A model generated the notes under the pieces. The model had not been told where the DNA came from and searched no databases. It saw only the letters and a list, made by a program, of their open reading frames with translations. This document shows positions 5,736-10,173 of a stretch of DNA of 10,173 nucleotides, piece after piece. The stretch spans positions 1 to 10,173 of the forward strand of contig JAJKIL010000249.1 of the NCBI GenBank assembly GCA_021154515.1, written 5' to 3'. Source of the DNA: Niastella sp. GTDB lineage: Bacteria; Bacteroidota; Bacteroidia; Chitinophagales; Chitinophagaceae. Each line of letters opens with the position of its first letter. Within the stretch, counting starts at the first letter, position 1. The position numbers and the translations under genes were made by a program.

Positions 5736-5745
5736 CGGCTCGATT

Positions 5746-5796
5746 ATGACAATACTCACTCACATCCATCATCATCATACTTACCCCAGCAGGTAG
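5746..5796 (+). CDS. hisL: his operon leader peptide (MTILTHIHHHHTYPSR)
   Basis: A 16-codon ORF of which five codons are histidine, four of them consecutive (5767-5778, after CAC at 5761). It ends in TAG at 5794-5796. It lies between the putative promoter and a strong terminator in front of hisG, which is the position of the enterobacterial his leader. Its translation would sense charged tRNA-His. When histidine is scarce, a ribosome with the last His codon in its A site should cover the RNA to about 5790, leaving 5792-5799 free. When histidine is plentiful, the ribosome reaches the TAG and covers that same segment. No Shine-Dalgarno is visible. The peptide itself probably has no function beyond regulation. 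The symbol hisL is used by analogy of function, not homology. Confidence 0.85.
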   Translation: MTILTHIHHHHTYPSR

Positions 5797-5865
5797 GCCG
5801 ATGGTGCTTTGTGTAGTGCCAGAATATTAGAAGGGCTTACCGCATGGTAAGCCCTTTTTATTTTT
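5780..5865 (+). promoter_or_regulatory. his transcription attenuator (segments 1-4)
   Basis: Four segments can pair alternatively. Segment 1 is CTTACC (5780-5785); segment 2 is GGTAGGCC (5792-5799), which contains the leader stop codon; segment 3 is GGCTTACC (5834-5841); segment 4 starts GGTAAGCC (5846). Pairing 1:2 gives 6 bp with one G.U; 2:3 gives 8 bp with one G.U (antiterminator); 3:4 is the 11-bp terminator. Segments 1 and 3 share CTTACC, so both compete for segment 2. Inside the antiterminator loop, TGGTGC (5802-5807) can pair with GTGCCA (5816-5821), with two G.U pairs. A ribosome stalled at the His codons covers segment 1 and favours 2:3, hence read-through into hisG. Confidence 0.8.
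5831..5865 (+). terminator. Attenuator terminator in front of hisG
   Basis: AAGGGCTTACC (5831-5841) pairs perfectly with GGTAAGCCCTT (5846-5856) around GCAT, giving 11 bp. It is followed by TTT, A and TTTTT up to 5865. It ends 23 nt before the hisG ATG and after the leader peptide. A terminator at this point makes sense only as a regulated stop for the operon behind it. Confidence 0.9.
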
Positions 5866-5888
5866 ACTAAAAAAACAACGACATTCCA

Positions 5889-6743
5889 ATGAAACTTCGG
5901 ATCGCCATTCAAAAATCGGGTCGCCTGTATGAAGACTCCGTTCAACTGCTAAAAGAATGCGGTATTGACCTTCGTAATGTAAAAGACCGGTTAAAAACAG
6001 AAGCCGATAATTTCCCCCTGGAAATTTTCTTTTTGCGCGACGACGATATTCCGCAATATGTTGAAGATGGCGTGGCCGATATTGGCATTGTAGGAGAAAA
6101 CGTGCTATACGAAAAGAACAAACAAGCAGCCATCGTTGAAAAACTGGGTTTTGGCAAGTGCCGGCTTTCAGTGGCCATTCCACGCATTCAGCAATATGAA
6201 GGCGTACAATCCTTACAGGGCAAACGTATTGCCACCAGCTATCCCTTCCTCGTAAATGAATTCCTCGCAAAAAATAATGTACAGGCCGAGATCCATGAGA
6301 TCAGCGGGTCAGTTGAAATTGCCCCTGGTATTGGCCTGGCCGATGTAGTGGCCGACCTCGTAAGCAGCGGTTCTACCCTGCTCATGAATGGACTTAAAGA
6401 AGTGGAAGTGTTGTTGCAATCGCAAGCCGTGCTGATCCGAAATAACAACCTGAATGCCGAACAACAAAAGCTGATCGATAAACTGGTGTTCCGCATTCGC
6501 GCCGTAAAAAAAGCCAAACACAACAAATACATTTTGTTGAACGCCCCTAACAACAAATTACAGGAGATCATTTCCCTGTTGCCCGGTATGAAGAGCCCAA
6601 CCGTATTGCCCCTGGCCGAAACAGGCTGGAGCAGCGTGCACAGCGTGCTCAGTGAAGATACTTTCTGGGACATTATTGAACAACTGAAAGCCGCAGGCGC
6701 CGAGGGTATACTGGTGGTGCCGATAGAAAAAATGATTATTTAA
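5889..6743 (+). CDS. hisG: ATP phosphoribosyltransferase, long form
   Basis: First and committed step of histidine synthesis: ATP plus PRPP gives phosphoribosyl-ATP and pyrophosphate; cytoplasmic. The 284-aa length and the C-terminal ACT-like regulatory domain (about 205-284, with TVLPLAETGWSSVHSV and GILVVPIEKMII) mark the long, HisZ-independent form, which is normally feedback-inhibited by histidine. The catalytic part begins MKLRIAIQKSGRLYEDS and has GVADIGIVGENVL (61-73). The PRPP-binding signature runs from SGSVEIAPGIGLADVVADLV to SSGSTLLMNGL (139-169). It has no Shine-Dalgarno. It is the first structural gene behind the attenuator, so its expression should fall when histidyl-tRNA is charged. 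Its stop codon overlaps a heptad array that forms the spacer to hisD. Confidence 0.97.
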   Translation: MKLRIAIQKSGRLYEDSVQLLKECGIDLRNVKDRLKTEADNFPLEIFFLRDDDIPQYVEDGVADIGIVGENVLYEKNKQAAIVEKLGFGKCRLSVAIPRIQQYEGVQSLQGKRIATSYPFLVNEFLAKNNVQAEIHEISGSVEIAPGIGLADVVADLVSSGSTLLMNGLKEVEVLLQSQAVLIRNNNLNAEQQKLIDKLVFRIRAVKKAKHNKYILLNAPNNKLQEIISLLPGMKSPTVLPLAETGWSSVHSVLSEDTFWDIIEQLKAAGAEGILVVPIEKMII

Positions 6744-6776
6744 GGCACAAGGTTCAAGAATCAAGGCACAAGAAAA
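6742..6776. repeat. Heptad array between hisG and hisD
   Basis: Five contiguous 7-nt units, AAGGCAC, AAGGTTC, AAGAATC, AAGGCAC, AAGAAAA, all starting AAG. The first unit includes the last two bases of the hisG TAA stop, and the array fills most of the 43-nt spacer. Confidence 0.65.
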
Positions 6777-6786
6777 ACAATACAAG

Positions 6787-8058
6787 ATGCAAATTTATCA
6801 ATCTCCAAAGCGTAGTGACTGGAAGGCATTGTTACAGCGGCCGGTAATGAATACGACCGCGTTGGAAGGCTCGGTAAAAAATATTCTGCAGGAAGTAAAA
6901 CAACAAGGCGACGCTGCGGTTAAAAAATTCACGCAGCAGTTTGATAAAGCTGCCATCGATACCATGATGGTAAGTGAAGAAGAATTCAACACGGCGCAGG
7001 AATTGCTCGACGCCAAACTGAAAGCAGCGATCCTTTCTGCCAAAGTAAATATTGAAACCTTTCATAAAACACAGCTCACTGCACCGGAGGTAATTGAAAC
7101 CATGCCTGGTGTACAATGCTGGCGCAAAAGCGTCGGTATTGAAAAAGTGGGTCTGTATATTCCTGGTGGTACGGCGCCCCTGTTCTCTACCATCCTGATG
7201 TTGGGCGTTCCGGCCAAACTCGCCGGTTGTAAAGAGATCATTCTGTGTTCACCACCTGATACCAATGGTCAACTGAATCCTGCCATTTTATTTGCAGCCA
7301 AAGCAGTAGGCATTACCAACGTATTTAAGGTTGGTGGCGTACAGGCCATCGGCGCTATGGCCTATGGTACGGAAACCATTCCGGCCGTTTCAAAAATATT
7401 CGGACCCGGTAATCAATATGTAACCTGCGCCAAACAACTGGTGCAACAGGATGGACTGGCCATCGATATGCCGGCAGGCCCCAGTGAAGTAGCGGTGTAT
7501 GCCGATGAATCGGCCAATGCAGCCTTTGTTGCTGCTGACCTCTTGAGCCAGGCAGAACATGGCAGCGACAGCCAGGTGGTACTGGTTAGTTGTTCGCAAA
7601 CGGTGATCAACAGCATCGAGCAGGAGATCAACCAACAGGTGGAGGCATTGCCCAGAAAAGACATTGCCTTAAAAGCACTGGCCAACAGCAAGCTCATCCT
7701 GGTGAACAACGAAGCGGAAGCCATTGACATGTTGAATGAATATGCGCCTGAACATTTAATCATCAGTTGTAACAACCCCATGCCCATAGCCGAACAGATC
7801 ATCAATGCCGGCTCTGTGTTCCTGGGTCATTATTCACCCGAAAGTGTGGGCGATTATGCCAGCGGCACCAACCACACCCTGCCTACCAATGGTTATGCCA
7901 AGGCCTACAGTGGGGTAAGTGTTGATAGCTTTGTAAAGAAGATCACCTTTCAACAATTAACCCGGGAAGGTTTACAAAACATCAGCAAAACGGTGATCGC
8001 CATGGCCGAAGCGGAAGGATTACAAGCCCATGCCAATGCCGTAAAGGTGAGACTTTAG
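6787..8058 (+). CDS. hisD: Histidinol dehydrogenase
   Basis: Catalyses the last two steps of histidine synthesis, L-histidinol to L-histidinal to L-histidine, with two NAD and one zinc per site; cytoplasmic homodimer. The 423-aa product is of normal length. It shows GLYIPGGTAPLFST (122-135), FGPGNQYV (205-212), and the signature around ADLLSQAEHGSDSQ (250-263). Zinc ligands Gln255, His258, Asp356 and His415 and the catalytic pair Glu322/His323 (PEHL) each sit exactly four positions before their E. coli counterparts (259, 262, 360, 419, 326/327), so the site is complete with no internal gaps between these residues. Second gene of the operon, 43 nt after hisG. The ATG at 6787 gives the usual N-terminus; no Shine-Dalgarno is visible. 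Confidence 0.97.
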   Translation: MQIYQSPKRSDWKALLQRPVMNTTALEGSVKNILQEVKQQGDAAVKKFTQQFDKAAIDTMMVSEEEFNTAQELLDAKLKAAILSAKVNIETFHKTQLTAPEVIETMPGVQCWRKSVGIEKVGLYIPGGTAPLFSTILMLGVPAKLAGCKEIILCSPPDTNGQLNPAILFAAKAVGITNVFKVGGVQAIGAMAYGTETIPAVSKIFGPGNQYVTCAKQLVQQDGLAIDMPAGPSEVAVYADESANAAFVAADLLSQAEHGSDSQVVLVSCSQTVINSIEQEINQQVEALPRKDIALKALANSKLILVNNEAEAIDMLNEYAPEHLIISCNNPMPIAEQIINAGSVFLGHYSPESVGDYASGTNHTLPTNGYAKAYSGVSVDSFVKKITFQQLTREGLQNISKTVIAMAEAEGLQAHANAVKVRL

Positions 8059-8078
8059 TTATAAGTTCAAAGTTTTAA

Positions 8079-8126
8079 GTTATTGAGTTATTAAGTTCTT
8101 GAGTTTATTAGTTTTTGAATCCTTGA
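8079..8126. repeat. Octad array after hisD (GTTNTTRA)
   Basis: Six 8-nt units, beginning 20 nt after the hisD stop: GTTATTGA, GTTATTAA, GTTCTTGA, GTTTATTA, GTTTTTGA and a diverged ATCCTTGA. Two 7-nt words starting GTT (8065, 8072) precede it. Confidence 0.65.
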
Positions 8127-8170
8127 AAATGAGAGGGAGACTCGAAATTCGCAAATCCTTTCACGTTACA

Positions 8171-8187
8171 TCCCGGCTCAGCCGGGA
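8171..8187 (+). other. Compact hairpin in the hisD-hisC spacer
   Basis: TCCCGGC (8171-8177) and GCCGGGA (8181-8187) pair perfectly around TCA, 24 nt before the hisC ATG. No T-run follows, so it is not an intrinsic terminator. It may stabilise the mRNA end, mark a processing site, or tune hisC translation; none of these is shown. Confidence 0.5.
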
Positions 8188-8211
8188 CCGTTTCACGATA
8201 ATATTAACATT

Positions 8212-9267
8212 ATGACTTTCGACCTAAATAATCTACTAAGAGAAAATATAAAAAAGCTGGTGCCCTATTCTTCTGCACGGGATGAATTTAAAGGCGAGGC
8301 CAGTACCTTTCTCGACGCTAATGAAAACAGTTTCGGATCGCCGCTTACCAAATGGTATAACCGGTATCCCGATCCCTTGCAGATAAAAGTAAAAGAAAAA
8401 TTATCAGCCATAAAGGGTGTTCCCATTGAGAACATTTTCCTGGGCAATGGCAGCGACGAATGTATCGACGTACTGATGCGCGCCTTTTGTGAACCTGGAA
8501 GAGATAATATTCTCATTTGTCCGCCCACATATGGCATGTACCAGGTAAGCGCGAACATCAATGACGTGGATATAAAGAAGGTGCCGCTTACACCTGCCTT
8601 CCAGTTAAACCTGCCGGCTATTGAAGAGGCCATCGACGACAATACCAAGATCATCTTTTTGTGTTCGCCCAATAACCCAACCGGCAACTCATTAGACCGT
8701 GATGACATAGAGGTTATTTTAAATAACTACTCCGGCATTGTAGTGATAGATGAAGCTTACATTAATTTTTCCCGGTTCCGCTCCTTTACCCAGGAACTGG
8801 CCGACTATCCCAACCTGGTGATCCTGCAAACCCTGTCAAAAGCCTGGGGACTGGCCGCCCTGCGCGTGGGTATGGCATTTGCATCAGAGGAGATCATTCA
8901 TGTGATGAATAAGATCAAGCCACCTTATAATATCAACCAGGCTTCGCAGGAGCTGACCCTGCAGGCGCTGGAAGAAGTGGGTCAGGTGAATGATATGATC
9001 AAGGAAATTGTTGCCCAGCGCGATCTCCTGGCCAAAGACCTGTTAACAATCCCTTCGGTTCAAAAGATATATCCTTCAGATGCCAACTTTTTGCTGGTAC
9101 AGGTAACAAATCCTAAAGCCATATACAACTATTTGCTGGAAAAAGGCATCGTTGTACGCGACCGCAGCAGTGTAGAGCTGTGCGCGGGTTGTTTACGTAT
9201 TACGGTGGGTACGCCTTCGGAAAACGTTTCCGTAGTTAATGCCATGAAAAACTGGAAACCAGCCTGA
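8212..9267 (+). CDS. hisC: Histidinol-phosphate aminotransferase
   Basis: PLP enzyme that converts imidazole acetol phosphate and glutamate to histidinol phosphate and 2-oxoglutarate; cytoplasmic, fold type I homodimer. The 351-aa length is typical. Seen motifs: LDANENSFGSP (34-44) and RYPDPLQ (51-57) of the substrate entrance, FLGNGSDECID (76-86), CSPNNPTGN (151-159) with Asn155, VVIDEAYINF (177-186) with Asp180 and Tyr183, and TLSKAWGLAALRVG (207-220) with the PLP lysine Lys210 and phosphate-binding Arg218. A C-terminal LRITVGTPSEN (328-338) carries the substrate-carboxylate arginine. Third gene of the operon, but 153 nt behind hisD, a long gap holding an octad array and a hairpin. hisB, which often follows in related operons, is not next. 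Confidence 0.96.
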   Translation: MTFDLNNLLRENIKKLVPYSSARDEFKGEASTFLDANENSFGSPLTKWYNRYPDPLQIKVKEKLSAIKGVPIENIFLGNGSDECIDVLMRAFCEPGRDNILICPPTYGMYQVSANINDVDIKKVPLTPAFQLNLPAIEEAIDDNTKIIFLCSPNNPTGNSLDRDDIEVILNNYSGIVVIDEAYINFSRFRSFTQELADYPNLVILQTLSKAWGLAALRVGMAFASEEIIHVMNKIKPPYNINQASQELTLQALEEVGQVNDMIKEIVAQRDLLAKDLLTIPSVQKIYPSDANFLLVQVTNPKAIYNYLLEKGIVVRDRSSVELCAGCLRITVGTPSENVSVVNAMKNWKPA

Positions 9268-9331
9268 TAATAGGTTGCTAAATCAGTAATTTTAGAACCC
9301 GCTTTACAAAAAGCGCTTTAAATACTCCATT

Positions 9332-10173
9332 ATGAAAAAAATCTTGTTCCTGGCATGTACAGTAGTTTTTGCAGCTGCTGCATTTGGCAGTGATTCTACC
9401 AGGGTGAAATCATCTTCAACAGGCACTGTTAAAAGAGACGAAGCGACTATTACCTTACCCCAGGGATTTAAATCTGTTGTAGTAACCTCCGGACTGGGAA
9501 AAGCCCGGCACCTGACCGTTGCTGCAAATGGTGATATTTTCGTTAAGCTCGAAAAGTTGAAAGATGGCAAAGGCATTATAAAACTCCACGATGCCAATGG
9601 CGATGGCAAAGCGGATGAAATAACCGGCTTTGGTAATTATACCGGTACAGGTATCGCCATCAAGAACGGCTACCTGTATGCTTCAAACGATAACGATGTG
9701 TTTCGTTACAAGATCGACGAAAAGACCGGCAAGGTTGACACAGCTTCTGAACAAAAGATAGTAACCGGCCTGTTGGCGCAAAACCAGCACAATACCAAAT
9801 CACTGACCCTGGATAACGACGGCAATATTTATGTGAACATCGGCGCACCCACCAACTGCTGCCAGGTGCAGGACCGCGTAAAAGGTTCACCCGGACAAGA
9901 CCCCTGCCCCATTCTTGAAAAAGCAGGCGGTATCTGGCAGTTCAAAGCCGATAAGCTCAACCAATCATACGCAGAAGGAGTACGCTATGCTACCGGTTTG
10001 CGCAACGTAATGGGCCTTGACTGGAATACAGAAGTAAATCAACTGTATTGGATGCAACATGGCCGCGATCAATTGTTCCAGTTCTTCCCTGAACTGTTCA
10101 ATCAAAAACCATGTTCAGAAAATCCGGCTGAAGAAATGTTCCGCCTGACCAAAGGCGCAGATTGCGGCTGGCC
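9332..10173 (+). CDS. Secreted sorbosone dehydrogenase-like beta-propeller (partial)
   Basis: The frame opens at 9332 and runs off the window after 280 codons without a stop. It starts with a signal peptide, MKKILFLACTVVFAAAAFGS. The body looks like the PQQ-type glucose/sorbosone dehydrogenase propeller family: TLPQGFKSVVVTSGLGKARHLTVAANGDIFV at the start (41-71), DANGDGKADEITGFG (about 87-101) resembling an EF-hand-type calcium loop, QNQHNTKSLTLDNDGNIYVNIGAPTN, and ATGLRNVMGLDWN. Such proteins oxidise sugars or aldehydes in the periplasm; some homologues have no proven activity. Several Cys (CC in PTNCC, DPC, PCSEN) could form periplasmic disulfides. It is 64 nt behind hisC with no terminator between, so read-through is possible, but its role is unrelated to histidine synthesis. 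The C-terminal part, possibly with a cytochrome c domain, cannot be seen. Confidence 0.8.
   Translation, partial: MKKILFLACTVVFAAAAFGSDSTRVKSSSTGTVKRDEATITLPQGFKSVVVTSGLGKARHLTVAANGDIFVKLEKLKDGKGIIKLHDANGDGKADEITGFGNYTGTGIAIKNGYLYASNDNDVFRYKIDEKTGKVDTASEQKIVTGLLAQNQHNTKSLTLDNDGNIYVNIGAPTNCCQVQDRVKGSPGQDPCPILEKAGGIWQFKADKLNQSYAEGVRYATGLRNVMGLDWNTEVNQLYWMQHGRDQLFQFFPELFNQKPCSENPAEEMFRLTKGADCGW

Noticed and set aside
5746..5796. The HHHH codons as a cloning-tag artefact.
   Set aside because: There is no vector sequence around them, and the downstream terminator and alternative pairings fit a natural his leader.
5780..5865. A ligand-binding riboswitch or T-box in front of hisG.
   Set aside because: The leader is short, lacks T-box elements, and the His-rich peptide explains the structure fully.
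9301..9320. A terminator after hisC (GCTTT/AAAGC hairpin and nearby AAAGCGCTTT palindrome).
   Set aside because: The stem is only 5 bp, AT-rich, and has no T-run after it.

Overview
The window looks like chromosomal DNA of a Bacteroidota bacterium, most likely of the Chitinophagaceae (Niastella/Chitinophaga type). This rests on the protein families present, the near absence of Shine-Dalgarno sequences, several matches to the Bacteroidota -7 promoter element TAnnTTTG, and spacers full of short degenerate tandem words. The genus is inferred from memory of such sequences; no search was possible.

Layout. 1-1160: an SDR-type L-threonine 3-dehydrogenase gene (tdh, start 161) with a 17-nt palindrome upstream and an intrinsic terminator downstream. 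1202-2533: a secreted TlpA/ResA-like thioredoxin-fold protein with WCPNC, ending at a terminator shared with the convergent gene. 2567-3316 (minus): a secreted DUF1080 (3-keto-disaccharide hydrolase family) protein. 3317-3625: a spacer built of 7-, 8- and 9-nt tandem words. 3626-3901 (minus): acylphosphatase. 4104-4751: an unrecognised six-helix membrane protein. 4752-4934: repeats only. 4935-5411 (minus): an OsmC-family peroxiredoxin, with a possible 55-codon ORF just upstream. 5683-9267: a histidine biosynthesis operon, hisG-hisD-hisC, preceded by a promoter candidate and a complete his attenuator. 9332 to the window end: a secreted sorbosone dehydrogenase-like beta-propeller, truncated by the window edge.

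How the genes work together. hisG, hisD and hisC supply the first step, the last two oxidations and the transamination of histidine synthesis; hisB is not next to them and the other his genes lie outside the window. In front of hisG is a 16-codon leader peptide, MTILTHIHHHHTYPSR, with five His codons. It is followed by an 11-bp terminator, and the segments between give the mutually exclusive 1:2, 2:3 and 3:4 pairings of a classical transcription attenuator. The other genes look like independent single-gene units.

The most unusual feature at window scale is that most gene ends carry an array of degenerate 7-, 8- or 9-nt repeats. The words differ at each site, and in three cases the array overlaps the stop codon itself.
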